Shown here piece by piece: positions 8,877 to 17,752 of a stretch of 64,000 nt of DNA. A model generated the notes under the pieces. The model was not told where the DNA came from. It ran no database searches and was given only the letters and a program-made list of their open reading frames with translations. The DNA lies in the NCBI GenBank assembly GCA_001602435.1, contig CP012156.1, positions 1,074,001 to 1,138,000 on the forward strand, read 5' to 3'. Each line of letters opens with the position of its first letter. Positions within the stretch are counted from its first letter, which is position 1. Origin of the DNA: Hyphomonadaceae bacterium UKL13-1 (lineage in GTDB: Bacteria > Pseudomonadota > Alphaproteobacteria > Caulobacterales > Aquidulcibacteraceae). The translations under genes and the position numbers were made by a program.

Positions 8877-10163
8877 ATGTCCTCTTTAACCAAGCGAGCA
8901 GCCGTCGAAAGTCGAACGCCCGCACCTCGTGCTGCCATGTTGGCCGCATTGGATATTGGCGCGTCCAAAATCACCTGTTTCATCGGGAGTACGGGGCAAG
9001 GCACTGGCCCTTTGAGGGTTGCAGGGGTCGGCACCCAGCCCGCACGCGGCGTGCGCAATGGCGCGATCGTTGATCTAGAGGCTGCAACAAAGGCGGTACG
9101 AGCCGCGATTGCGCAGGCGGAACGCATGTCTGGCGTCACCGTGAGCGAAGTGGTCGTCTCGGTCTCTGGCTTTGGCGTTCGAGCAGAGCAAGCGCATGGC
9201 GAAATCACCTTCGCCAATGCTGAAATTGGCCCGAAAGAGCGCCGCCGCGTGGTGGGCTCAGCGTTGGAGCATGTGCGCTTAGACGGCCGGTCCATCCTGC
9301 ACGCAACGCCGAGTTTCTTTGTCGTCGATGGCCAAAAGGTCCGCGATCCGCGCGGCATGCTGGGTCGTCGGTTAGGCGTAGCAGTCACGGTGGTAACGGC
9401 CCCAACGCCCCAATGGCGCAATATTGTTCTGTGTGTGGAGCGGGCGACCTATACGATTTCAGGCTCTGTTGCTGCACCTTATGCAGCGGCTCTTGGCGCT
9501 TTGGCGGAAGATGATTTGGAGTTGGGTGCTTTGGTCGTGGATATGGGCGCGCGCTCAACTACCGCGGCACTGTTCCATGCGGGCGCTTTGATCCATGTCG
9601 ATGCCGTGCCCATTGGCTCAGACCATGTCACCCATGATATTGCCCATTGCCTTGGCACCACGGCGGCAGCTGCAGAGCGCCTCAAAATCGTGCACGGCAG
9701 CGCGATTGCCAGCCTGAATGAAGATAATCTGATGATTGATGCACCCCGTATGGGTGAAGATGGTCAGCTTATCTCGGATCAGGCCCCGCGCTCGATTCTG
9801 ACAGGGGTGGTTCGCCCCCGCGTAGAAGAGACCTTGGAGCTTTTGCGCGATCGTTTGCGCGCTGGCGGGCTTGATAAACTCAATGCTGGTCGCCGGATCG
9901 TGTTGACGGGTGGCGGAAGTCAGTTGAACGGCGTGCGCGAACTGGCAGCGCGTGTATTTGAAGGCCATGTCCGCATCGGTCGCCCACAGCGCTTTACGGG
10001 TCTTGGCGACGCTGTTGCTGGCCCCGGCTATTCGGTGGCGGCAGGTCTGTTACGGTGGGGCGTGGAGCGGCCAACCGATATGGCGAGCAGTGCGTCGCAA
10101 ATGGTGGAACCTTCCAGCCACCCCGTCGCACGTGCCTTGCAATGGCTGAAAGACAATTTCTAA
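8877..10163 (+). CDS. ftsA: Cell division protein FtsA
   Basis: An actin-like ATPase of 428 residues that tethers FtsZ filaments to the membrane. It shows the phosphate-1 loop LAALDIGASKITCFIG near the N-terminus, the SHS2 (1C) domain, a phosphate-2 loop LVVDMGARSTTAALF, the adenosine motif IVLTGGGSQLNG, and a short C-terminal amphipathic helix (ARALQWLKDNF) for membrane binding. The ATG at 8877 is preferred over an upstream ATG inside ftsQ because it is 22 bases beyond the ftsQ stop and gives the usual length. No strong Shine-Dalgarno is visible. Downstream, murB is convergent. Confidence 0.94.
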   Translation: MSSLTKRAAVESRTPAPRAAMLAALDIGASKITCFIGSTGQGTGPLRVAGVGTQPARGVRNGAIVDLEAATKAVRAAIAQAERMSGVTVSEVVVSVSGFGVRAEQAHGEITFANAEIGPKERRRVVGSALEHVRLDGRSILHATPSFFVVDGQKVRDPRGMLGRRLGVAVTVVTAPTPQWRNIVLCVERATYTISGSVAAPYAAALGALAEDDLELGALVVDMGARSTTAALFHAGALIHVDAVPIGSDHVTHDIAHCLGTTAAAAERLKIVHGSAIASLNEDNLMIDAPRMGEDGQLISDQAPRSILTGVVRPRVEETLELLRDRLRAGGLDKLNAGRRIVLTGGGSQLNGVRELAARVFEGHVRIGRPQRFTGLGDAVAGPGYSVAAGLLRWGVERPTDMASSASQMVEPSSHPVARALQWLKDNF

Positions 10164-10169
10164 AGCGCC

Positions 10170-11084
10170 TTAGCCTGCAAACCCAATCCGCTTGATTTCC
10201 CAATGTAGGTCAACGCCCTGCGTGGCCTTGACCTGTTGGATGACGTGTTCGCCTAGTGCCTCTAGGTCTTTTGCCGTGGCCGTGCCGGTATTGATCATGA
10301 AGTTACAATGCTTCTCGCTCATTTGCGCGCCACCAATCTGATAGCCGCGCAAGCCAGCCGCATCGATCACCTGCCAGGACTTACGGCCACCGGACTGCAC
10401 AGGGTCGGGGTTTTTAAACGTGCTGCCGCCAGTTTTGTCGCGAATGGGCTGACTTTGTTCGCGCTTCTGGGTGATCGCGTCCATCCGAGCAAGGATTGCT
10501 GCCGGATCATCGGCCGTGCCTTGGAAAGTGGCGGACACAAAAATCAAATCCGCGGATGCTGTTGTGTGCCGATAGGTGAAGCCCATGTCGGCACAGCTGA
10601 TCTCATGGCGTTGGCCTGCCCGATCATAGGCCACGCACGAGACCAAGACGTCTTTCGTCTCGCTTTCATAGCAGCCCGCATTCATGCGCAAAGCCCCGCC
10701 AATGGTGCCCGGCACCCCGCGATAGAATTCCAGGCCCGCAATGCCTGCTTCGGCCGCTTTCTTGGCGACACTGGCGTCCAAGCAGGCAGCGCCAGCTGTG
10801 ACGGTCAAGCCGTCGGTCGATATTTGACCAAAGCCGCGCGGCGACAGACGGATCACCACACCGGGCACCCCGCCATCGCGCACAATTAGGTTTGATCCAA
10901 CGCCAACAGCTAGAATGGGAATATCGGCCGGGCAGGCGCGCAGGAAATCGGCCAGATCGTCTTCATCCGCCGGCTGAAACAGCACTTCGGCTGGTCCACC
11001 GACCCGAAACCAAGTGAAAGGGGCCAATGTGACACTGGCTTCGAGTTTGCCCCGGACGGGGGGGAGGCGGTCGAAAAGGTTCAT
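10170..11084 (-). CDS. murB: UDP-N-acetylmuramate dehydrogenase
   Basis: The 304-residue flavoenzyme reduces UDP-GlcNAc-enolpyruvate to UDP-MurNAc. Type I MurB features are visible: the FAD-binding [12 protein letters not shown] near residue 25, [14 protein letters not shown] near residue 60, [19 protein letters not shown] near 125, and GGSTFKNP with the catalytic serine in the C-terminal half. In most Alphaproteobacteria murB lies between murC and ddl on the same strand as ftsQAZ. Here it is inverted between ftsA and ftsZ, end-to-end with ftsA, and murG and murC are absent from the window. Confidence 0.95.
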   Translation of the reverse strand: MNLFDRLPPVRGKLEASVTLAPFTWFRVGGPAEVLFQPADEDDLADFLRACPADIPILAVGVGSNLIVRDGGVPGVVIRLSPRGFGQISTDGLTVTAGAACLDASVAKKAAEAGIAGLEFYRGVPGTIGGALRMNAGCYESETKDVLVSCVAYDRAGQRHEISCADMGFTYRHTTASADLIFVSATFQGTADDPAAILARMDAITQKREQSQPIRDKTGGSTFKNPDPVQSGGRKSWQVIDAAGLRGYQIGGAQMSEKHCNFMINTGTATAKDLEALGEHVIQQVKATQGVDLHWEIKRIGFAG

Positions 11085-11123
11085 GCCTCAGGCTTAACGC
11101 CAGCTTCGGCCCTCGAAAAGGGG

Positions 11124-11951
11124 TTAAAGCTGAGACGAAACACTCAAAGCTTCGACCGTTTGAAACCCGAAGCCTAAAAGCACGCGGCGCGTCGCTTCAT
11201 CCGCCCCGCCAGTTGTAAGCCCCCTGCGCAGGATAGGGGCCTCCTGATCCATCTGGGCTTGCAATAAATGGGCAGCTCGTCGGGCAATTGCCTCCCCGGA
11301 ATCGACCCAAGTCACGGGACGGGGCGCTAAGGCCTCTAGCTCGGCCTGAACCAAGGGATAATGGGTGCAGGCCAAGACAATTACATCCACGGCGTCACCG
11401 CCTTTTTGGTCGAATAGCCCTGAAATAGCAGCCTTGAAAATCTCTGGATCCGGCGTTTCTCCAGCCAGCTTGGCTTCAGCTGCCCCGGCAAGACCGACCG
11501 CGCCATGGCGCAAAACCTGTTTACCGTTGCCAAATTCAGCGATCAGCTGATCGGTGTAGGAACGGGTGACGGTCTTTGGCGTTGCCAGAAGACCGATGGT
11601 CCCTGTCTGAGTGAGGGCAGCAGCAGGCTTGATCGCGGGGACAACGCCTACCACTGGAATCGAAACTTGGGACCGCACCGTATCAAGAGCCAAAGTGCTG
11701 GCCGTATTGCAGGCGACAATGACTAAATCGGCAGATGTTGCCTCAATTCCTGCCCGAATCACGGCGGGTACACGGAGGATCAAGGCCTCATCGGCCTTCT
11801 CGCCATAGGGGAAGTAAGCGGTGTCCGCCAGATGGAAAAGGTCGACCCCAAGGCGCGCGTTAACAATCGCATTAACTACTGACAAGCCACCTAGACCAGA
11901 ATCGAAAACCAGCACATGAGGTCTATTTTTCAGGGGTTTCATCCGCACCAT
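11124..11951 (-). CDS. murI: Glutamate racemase
   Basis: The 275-residue enzyme makes D-glutamate for peptidoglycan. The two catalytic cysteines lie in the motifs VIVACNTAST (near residue 80) and VIVLACTHYPL (near residue 195), and the N-terminus has FDSGLGGLSVV. It is upstream of and co-directional with murB (39-base gap), so the two inverted precursor genes may form one transcript. Its start faces ftsZ across a 151-base region with CtrA and GANTC sites, so murI may share cell-cycle control. Confidence 0.94.
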   Translation of the reverse strand: MVRMKPLKNRPHVLVFDSGLGGLSVVNAIVNARLGVDLFHLADTAYFPYGEKADEALILRVPAVIRAGIEATSADLVIVACNTASTLALDTVRSQVSIPVVGVVPAIKPAAALTQTGTIGLLATPKTVTRSYTDQLIAEFGNGKQVLRHGAVGLAGAAEAKLAGETPDPEIFKAAISGLFDQKGGDAVDVIVLACTHYPLVQAELEALAPRPVTWVDSGEAIARRAAHLLQAQMDQEAPILRRGLTTGGADEATRRVLLGFGFQTVEALSVSSQL

Positions 11952-11961
11952 GTGCCTTTCA

Positions 11962-12064
11962 GAGTCGCGTGAATCATGCTGAATTTTTTCTTAAGATTCA
12001 TCATTTGCATGAATCAAATTAACTCCTGCTTAAACATGTCGGGGGCATCCTCAGCCATCGATTC
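11962..12064. promoter_or_regulatory. murI/ftsZ divergent control region: CtrA box plus five GANTC sites
   Basis: A perfect CtrA consensus TTAA-CTCCTGC-TTAA is at 12019-12033. GANTC sites (CcrM methylation; GcrA-dependent promoters) are at 11962, 11971, 11995, 12011 and 12060. Five sites in 103 bases is far above the chance expectation of one per 256 bases. In Caulobacter crescentus ftsZ is known to be repressed by CtrA and to depend on GANTC methylation, and the arrangement here implies the same logic. Binding itself is inferred, not shown. Confidence 0.8.
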
Positions 12065-12102
12065 TTTCACTCATCCCGCACGAAGCCTTCGAGGAGCCTA
12101 GA

Positions 12103-13731
12103 ATGGCTATCCGCCTTAACGTCCCCACCCAAACTGAACTCAGCCCACGGATTGTCGTATTCGGCGTCGGTGGCGCGGGCGGCAATGCCGTCAACAACAT
12201 GATTGATGCAGACTTGCAGGGTGTGGAGTTTGTGGTCGCAAACACCGATGCGCAGGCCTTGGCCCGTTCAAAGGCAGAGCGCCGCATTCAAATCGGTCTG
12301 AACACCACGCAAGGCTTGGGGGCAGGGGCAACGCCGCAAGTTGGCATGGCTGCTGCTGAAGAGAGCCAGAGCGAAATTCTTGATCATTTGGCCGATGCCA
12401 ACATGGTCTTTATCACGGCTGGTATGGGCGGTGGCACGGGGACGGGGGCGGCCCCAGTGATCGCACGGACAGCAAAAGAGCAGGGCATTTTGACGGTTGC
12501 TGTTGTGACCCGTCCGTTCCAGTTCGAAGGACCGCGCCGCATGCGGATGGCCGATGCGGGCATTGCTGAACTTCAGAAATATGTCGACACGCTGATCATC
12601 ATTCCAAACCAGAATTTGTTCCGCGTTGCCAATGACAAGACGACTTTCCACCAAGCTTTCCAATTGGCTGACCAAGTGCTGCATTCTGGCGTGCGCGGGA
12701 TCACCGATTTGATGGTGATGCCGGGTCTGATCAATCTCGACTTTGCTGATGTGCGCTCGGTTATGGGTGAAATGGGCAAGGCCATGATGGGCACGGGCGA
12801 AGCCTCTGGCGAGCGTCGTGCATTGGAAGCCGCTACGAAAGCGATCAACAATCCTTTGTTGGAAGATATGTCGCTGAAAGGCGCACGTGGGGTGTTGATC
12901 AACATCACCGGCGGCTATGACATGACTTTGTTTGAGTTGGACGAAGCGGCAAACCATATCCGCCAGGAAGTCGATCCAGACGCCAATATCATCGTTGGTT
13001 CGACCTTTGATGAGACCTTGGAAGGCGTGATGCGCGTGTCCGTGGTCGCTACCGGTATTGAAGCCGCTGCGATGACCGAAGGCCGTCCACAAGCCACGGG
13101 CTATTTCAATGCGGCACCTGCCCAACAGCCAGCGGCGCCAGCGCCAACGGTCGTGCGGGTAAATAATGGCCGTGAGCCTATGGTGCATCAGCCCATCGTG
13201 CAGCGTCAGCCAGAGCCACAACCAGCTCCAGTCGCGCCAGAGCCAAGCTATCAGCAAGCACCTCAGCCAATGATGCAGCAACCGGCACCGCAGCCTGTTC
13301 AACAGCCTTTGTTCCAGCAGCCACAAGCCGCACCAGAGCCAGCTGTCGCGCGTCAAGAGTATCAGCAAGCTGCACCACAAGCGCAGCCAAACTATGCTGC
13401 CGCGGCTGCCCCGCAGGCTCGCCCAGTCTATCAAGCTGCTCAACCACGTCCGCCTGTGCATGGCGCAACCACGCAACAGCGCCCAGAACAGCCGAGCTAT
13501 CAGGCCCGTGCTGCAGCCCCTCAACACCAGGAAGAGCCTCGCCAACAGCGCAGCTCTGGCTTCAATGGCTTCAATATTTTTGGTCGCCCAAAGCCTGCTG
13601 CACGTGAAGAGCAATGGGACGAGCGCCCAGAGCCAAGCGCAAAATCGATCACACAAACCCAGCCACTGTTTGGCGATGAGTTTGATGATGAGATCGAAAT
13701 CCCAACCTTCCTGCGCAAGCAAGCCAACTAA
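12103..13731 (+). CDS. ftsZ: Cell division GTPase FtsZ
   Basis: The tubulin-like GTPase that forms the Z ring; 542 residues. The GTP-binding tubulin signature GGGTGTG is at residues 109-115 and the T7-loop region [13 protein letters not shown] is near 205. The globular part ends near residue 320. A disordered Pro/Gln/Ala-rich linker of about 190 residues follows, then the conserved C-terminal peptide [10 protein letters not shown] that binds FtsA. The long linker is typical of Caulobacter-like bacteria. Upstream lies a CtrA/GANTC control region; downstream is a GC-rich hairpin. Confidence 0.97.
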   Translation: MAIRLNVPTQTELSPRIVVFGVGGAGGNAVNNMIDADLQGVEFVVANTDAQALARSKAERRIQIGLNTTQGLGAGATPQVGMAAAEESQSEILDHLADANMVFITAGMGGGTGTGAAPVIARTAKEQGILTVAVVTRPFQFEGPRRMRMADAGIAELQKYVDTLIIIPNQNLFRVANDKTTFHQAFQLADQVLHSGVRGITDLMVMPGLINLDFADVRSVMGEMGKAMMGTGEASGERRALEAATKAINNPLLEDMSLKGARGVLINITGGYDMTLFELDEAANHIRQEVDPDANIIVGSTFDETLEGVMRVSVVATGIEAAAMTEGRPQATGYFNAAPAQQPAAPAPTVVRVNNGREPMVHQPIVQRQPEPQPAPVAPEPSYQQAPQPMMQQPAPQPVQQPLFQQPQAAPEPAVARQEYQQAAPQAQPNYAAAAAPQARPVYQAAQPRPPVHGATTQQRPEQPSYQARAAAPQHQEEPRQQRSSGFNGFNIFGRPKPAAREEQWDERPEPSAKSITQTQPLFGDEFDDEIEIPTFLRKQAN

Positions 13732-13763
13732 CACACTCTTTTTTCAAGAGTTTACCAAGAAAA

Positions 13764-13793
13764 GCGCCGCCGTACAGAAATGTGCGGCGGCGT
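13764..13793 (+). terminator. GC-rich hairpin after ftsZ
   Basis: An 8-bp perfect stem CGCCGCCG/CGGCGGCG (13765-13772 with 13785-13792), extended by weaker pairs around a GAAA loop, lies 34 bases past the ftsZ stop. Only a weak T tract follows, so termination could be partial or Rho-assisted. Confidence 0.55.
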
Positions 13794-13845
13794 TCACGTT
13801 CTATTGTCACATATCGAAATATTGTTTGGTTTGTCAGGTGACATC

Positions 13846-13871
13846 GTCTGCGCCAAAGAGGAAGCGCAGAC
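13846..13871 (+). promoter_or_regulatory. Hairpin in the lpxC leader
   Basis: A perfect 8-bp stem GTCTGCGC/GCGCAGAC with a 10-base loop lies about 50 bases before the lpxC start. No T run follows, so it is not an intrinsic terminator. It may stabilise or regulate the lpxC transcript. Function is unknown. Confidence 0.4.
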
Positions 13872-13921
13872 ATGTGTCCACTGGGGCAGGGTGTCTAATT
13901 GGAAATGAAGGTCAGTAAAGC

Positions 13922-14836
13922 GTGCAATACCAAACTGTGACAGCCCTCCAACATACGCTCGCAGGCCATGCGTCTTGCGTGGGCGTTGGCTTGCATACGG
14001 GAAAGCCTGTCCGGGTCACGTTGAAGCCAGCGGGCGTTGATCATGGTATTGTGTTTGTCCGTTTGGACGCGCCTGAATTTGCGCGCCGGATTGCGGCTTT
14101 GGTCGACAAAGTCACCACAACTGAATTGGGCACCACTTTGGCCAATTCGGCTGGTGTGTCGGTCGCCACGGTTGAGCATTTAATGGCTGCCTTGTTTGGC
14201 ATGGGCATCGATAATGCCATTGTCGAAATTGATGGACCTGAAGTGCCCATCCTTGACGGGTCTTCAGAGCCCTTCATCGAAATGATTGAGATGACTGGCA
14301 CGCGGGCCTTGGGTGCGCCCCGCCGCATGTTGGAAGTCGTAAAGCCGGTTGAAGTTCGTCTCGGCAATAAGCTTGCCCGGCTAGAGCCTTTTGACGGGTT
14401 TGAGTTGGATGTCACGGTTGAATTCACCACGCGCGCTATTGGCCGCCAGCGAGTTGTATTTGACTGCACCCCACAAAGCTTCGCCAATGATTTGGGTGCC
14501 GCACGCACCTTTGGCTTCTTGCATCAAGTTGAAGCCATGCAGGCCAAAGGTTTGGCCTTGGGTGGCTCGCTTGAAAATGCGGTCGTGATTGATGGCGACG
14601 CCATCGTCAATCAAGAAGGCCTGCGCTTTGCCGATGAGTTCGTGCGCCATAAGGCACTCGATGCGGTCGGTGATTTAGCCTTGGCTGGCGCGCCGATCAA
14701 AGGCCGCTATGTGGCCGAGCGGGCGGGCCATGAAATGAATGTGGCGCTTGTGCGTGCGCTCTTGGCGGATGAAACCGCGTGGCGTTGGAATTTCGCGCCC
14801 TTAGCTGCAGAGCTTTTGCCCGCAGCCGGGGCGTAA
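13922..14836 (+). CDS. lpxC: UDP-3-O-acyl-N-acetylglucosamine deacetylase
   Basis: The zinc enzyme for the first committed step of lipid A synthesis; 304 residues. Family motifs are VGVGLHTGKPV at the N-terminus, VATVEHLMAALFGMGIDNA with a zinc-binding histidine near residue 80, LDGSSEPF, and HKALDAVGDLALAG with the second zinc His and Asp near residue 240. The start codon is GTG: the ATG 16 bases upstream opens another frame that stops within 12 codons. Placement after ftsZ is the conserved dcw order. The leader contains a stable hairpin. Confidence 0.95.
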   Translation: MQYQTVTALQHTLAGHASCVGVGLHTGKPVRVTLKPAGVDHGIVFVRLDAPEFARRIAALVDKVTTTELGTTLANSAGVSVATVEHLMAALFGMGIDNAIVEIDGPEVPILDGSSEPFIEMIEMTGTRALGAPRRMLEVVKPVEVRLGNKLARLEPFDGFELDVTVEFTTRAIGRQRVVFDCTPQSFANDLGAARTFGFLHQVEAMQAKGLALGGSLENAVVIDGDAIVNQEGLRFADEFVRHKALDAVGDLALAGAPIKGRYVAERAGHEMNVALVRALLADETAWRWNFAPLAAELLPAAGA

Positions 14837-14939
14837 GCCCGCAATTTCTGCTTGGTGAAATGCCGAAGTGGTGAAACTCTATCACCCAAACTTAACCTAA
14901 TCCCCCTAGCCTTTAGTCTGGCATAAAAGGAAGAAAACG

Positions 14940-16295
14940 ATGGGTCGTCGCTATTTTGGAACCGATGGGATTCGCGGTGAAACCAACAAATGGCCCATGA
15001 CAGCCGAAGTCGCCATGACCTTGGGCATGGCCGCCGGCACCGTGTTTAAAAAGGGCGAGCATCGCCACAATGTCATCATTGGCAAAGACACGCGCCGCTC
15101 TGGCTATCTGGTGGAATTTGCGCTTGTGGCTGGCTTTGCCGCTGTTGGTATGGACGTGAAAATCCTCGGGCCAATTCCAACCCCTGCCATCGGCCTGCTG
15201 ACGCGCTCGCTGCGGGCAGACCTCGGCGTGATGATTTCAGCCTCTCACAATGGCTTTGCCGATAATGGCATCAAGCTGTTTGGTGCCGATGGCTTTAAGC
15301 TGAGCGACGCGCAAGAGCAGGAAATTGAAAAGCTGTTGGACGAGCCAGACCGGATCGTTCGCGCTGCCCCCCATGAAATCGGGCTGGTCAAAAGCTTTGA
15401 GGACAGCCGCGGCCGCTATGTCGAATTTGCCAAGGGCGCTTTCCCACGTGGGATGAGTCTGGAGGGCCTACGCGTTGTCGTCGATTGCGCAAACGGTGCG
15501 GCTTATCGCACGGCCCCTTGGGCGCTTTATGAGTTGGGTGCCGAAGTTGTCGAGATTGGCGTTAATCCCAACGGCAGCAATATCAATGCCGGCTGCGGCT
15601 CAACCGATACGCGCCTCTTGAAGCAAACCGTGCTGGAGCGCCGCGCCGATATTGGCATTGCGTTGGACGGCGACGCCGACCGGATCATCATCATCGATGA
15701 AAAGGGCCGTGAAATCGATGGCGACCAGATCATTGCCGCCATCGCGCGCGACATGATCGCCGACAAGACTCTACGCGGTTCTGGTGTGGTCACCACAATC
15801 ATGTCCAATCTGGGCTTAGAGCGCTATATTGCCGACCAAGGCTCGCAACTCATTCGTACCGGTGTCGGTGACCGCCATGTGGTGGCACGCATGCGGGCTG
15901 ATGATTGTAATTTGGGCGGCGAACAATCCGGCCATATCGTGCTGCTGGATTATGCCACCACCGGCGACGGCCTTGTTTCCGCTTTGCGCGTCTTGTCGTC
16001 CATGATCACCCATGGCCGCACGGCTAGCGAGACTTTGGCTGTGTTTACCCCATCGCCACAGGTTCTGAAGAACATCCGCTATAGCGGTTCTTCGCCCTTG
16101 GCCGACCCAGACATGCAAGCCCATGTCAAAAAGGCTGAAGATGCTTTGACCGCTTCAGGTGGCCGCTTGGTCGTGCGCACATCGGGGACAGAGCCTTTGG
16201 TGCGTTTGATGGCGGAAGGCGATGATCAGAAGAAGATCACCCAATTGGTCGACGAATTGGCCGCCACCCTGCAGAGCCGCCGCTTAGCAGGCTAA
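14940..16295 (+). CDS. glmM: Phosphoglucosamine mutase
   Basis: The 451-residue alpha-D-phosphohexomutase converts glucosamine-6-phosphate to glucosamine-1-phosphate for UDP-GlcNAc, the shared precursor of peptidoglycan and lipid A. It has FGTDGIRG at the N-terminus, the active-site phosphoserine loop [13 protein letters not shown] (about residue 100), the metal-binding DGDADR near 242, and the sugar-binding GGEQSGHI. It follows lpxC on the same strand with a 103-base gap. A GGAAG ribosome-binding site lies just upstream of the ATG. Confidence 0.96.
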   Translation: MGRRYFGTDGIRGETNKWPMTAEVAMTLGMAAGTVFKKGEHRHNVIIGKDTRRSGYLVEFALVAGFAAVGMDVKILGPIPTPAIGLLTRSLRADLGVMISASHNGFADNGIKLFGADGFKLSDAQEQEIEKLLDEPDRIVRAAPHEIGLVKSFEDSRGRYVEFAKGAFPRGMSLEGLRVVVDCANGAAYRTAPWALYELGAEVVEIGVNPNGSNINAGCGSTDTRLLKQTVLERRADIGIALDGDADRIIIIDEKGREIDGDQIIAAIARDMIADKTLRGSGVVTTIMSNLGLERYIADQGSQLIRTGVGDRHVVARMRADDCNLGGEQSGHIVLLDYATTGDGLVSALRVLSSMITHGRTASETLAVFTPSPQVLKNIRYSGSSPLADPDMQAHVKKAEDALTASGGRLVVRTSGTEPLVRLMAEGDDQKKITQLVDELAATLQSRRLAG

Positions 16296-16315
16296 GGTCT
16301 GCGCAGGCTGATCTC

Positions 16316-17569
16316 TCAGCCCGCCAGTTTCACCATCAGATGCCGCTTCTTGCCAAGCGAGAGCTTGACCTCTTGACCGTCGCGCAACGCGTCGGGGATC
16401 GGGCCAGTGACGTCTTGGATCACCGCATCATTGACCCGCAAGCCACCGCCCTTGGCTTGGCGCTTGGCCTCGCCATTGGAATCGACCAGACCCGCCGCCA
16501 CGAACAAAGCTGCGAGCGAGGTGGGGGCTTCTGATAGGTCAAGCGATGGCAGTCCGCCTTCCGCCCCGCCGCCACCAAATTGTGCCGCAGCCGTCGCCTG
16601 AGCCGCTTCTGCTGCTTCCCGGCCATGCAACATGGCGGTGGTTTCGGTAGCGAGCACAATCTTGGCCAGATTGATCTCAGACCCGCCCAAAGCCGCATAG
16701 CGGGCAATCTCGTCCAAGGGCAAATCGGTCATGCGCTTCATCAAGGGCTCAACATCGGCATCATCGACATTGCGCCAATATTGCCAATAGTCGAAGGGCG
16801 AGAGCATGTCGGCATTGAGCCAGACGGCACCATTGGCCGTCTTGCCCATCTTTTGCCCGGCCGCATTCATCAGCAAGGGCTGGGTAACGCCCAGCACGTG
16901 GCGTTCATCCACGCGGCGGCACAGCTCCACCCCTTGGACAATATTGCCCCATTGGTCAGAGCCGCCCATTTGCAGATTGCACTCATAACGCCGCGACAGC
17001 TCTAAGAAGTCATAGGCCTGTAACAGCATATAGTTGAATTCAAGGAAGGTGATGGGCACTTCCTGGTCGAGACGGCGCTTGACGATGTCGAGCGCGATCA
17101 TCTTATTGATGGTAAAATGCTTGCCAATTTCGCGCAGCATATCGAGCCACTTAACTTCATCCAGCCATTGGGCATTGTCTACCATGATCGCATCACGCGG
17201 CCCGTCGCCGAAGGTCAAGAATTTAGCGAACACCGTCTGGATCGAGGCCTTATTGGCGTCAATCACCTCTTGGGTCAGAACGGGGCGGGCCTCATTCTTG
17301 TCGGACGGATCACCCACTTTCGTGGTGCCACCGCCCATCAAAGTGATGGGCTTGCCGCCACATTGCTGCAGGCGGCGCATCAACATGATCTGCGTCAAGC
17401 TGCCGACATGCAGGCTGGGCGCAGTACAATCATAGCCAATATAGCCCGTCAGCGCCCGACCACCGCGCTCACTTTCAAGTGCCGCCGCATCCAAAGCTTC
17501 CAGATCGGTTGCTTGATAATAATGGCCGCGCTCCATAAGCGTTTGAACGAACGCTGATTTATGGGTCAT
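16316..17569 (-). CDS. tyrS: Tyrosine--tRNA ligase
   Basis: Class I aminoacyl-tRNA synthetase with the HIGH-like motif APSLHVGSL, the KMSKS-like motif KMGKTANGA, and a C-terminal S4 RNA-binding domain (RQAKGGGLRVNDAVI). The ATG at 17569 (417 residues) is preferred because a GAGG Shine-Dalgarno sequence sits 9 bases upstream. Two in-frame starts further upstream (17578, 17599) would bury or precede that site. tyrS and anmK are commonly divergent neighbours in Alphaproteobacteria; here an S41-like gene separates them. Confidence 0.95.
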   Translation of the reverse strand: MTHKSAFVQTLMERGHYYQATDLEALDAAALESERGGRALTGYIGYDCTAPSLHVGSLTQIMLMRRLQQCGGKPITLMGGGTTKVGDPSDKNEARPVLTQEVIDANKASIQTVFAKFLTFGDGPRDAIMVDNAQWLDEVKWLDMLREIGKHFTINKMIALDIVKRRLDQEVPITFLEFNYMLLQAYDFLELSRRYECNLQMGGSDQWGNIVQGVELCRRVDERHVLGVTQPLLMNAAGQKMGKTANGAVWLNADMLSPFDYWQYWRNVDDADVEPLMKRMTDLPLDEIARYAALGGSEINLAKIVLATETTAMLHGREAAEAAQATAAAQFGGGGAEGGLPSLDLSEAPTSLAALFVAAGLVDSNGEAKRQAKGGGLRVNDAVIQDVTGPIPDALRDGQEVKLSLGKKRHLMVKLAG

Positions 17570-17752
17570 GGCCGTCATCCTCTGATTTGGTGGTTGCATG
17601 GGTTAGTGCGTACATCGACGCTGGGGCGCGTTTAGCACAGGTGAGGGGGATTTGAAGCCCTTTGTGTGTGTGGGAGAGCAGGGGGTTTCCTCTGGATTGA
17701 CGGCCCTTACGACTGCATGCGACATGGTGACCATAGGTGGAGGTTATGGCTC

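Noticed and set aside
12268..13734. A 488-codon open frame antisense to ftsZ
   Set aside because: It mirrors the Pro/Gln-rich linker (giving Leu/Trp/Arg-rich peptide) and has no family motifs; ftsZ is certain on the other strand.
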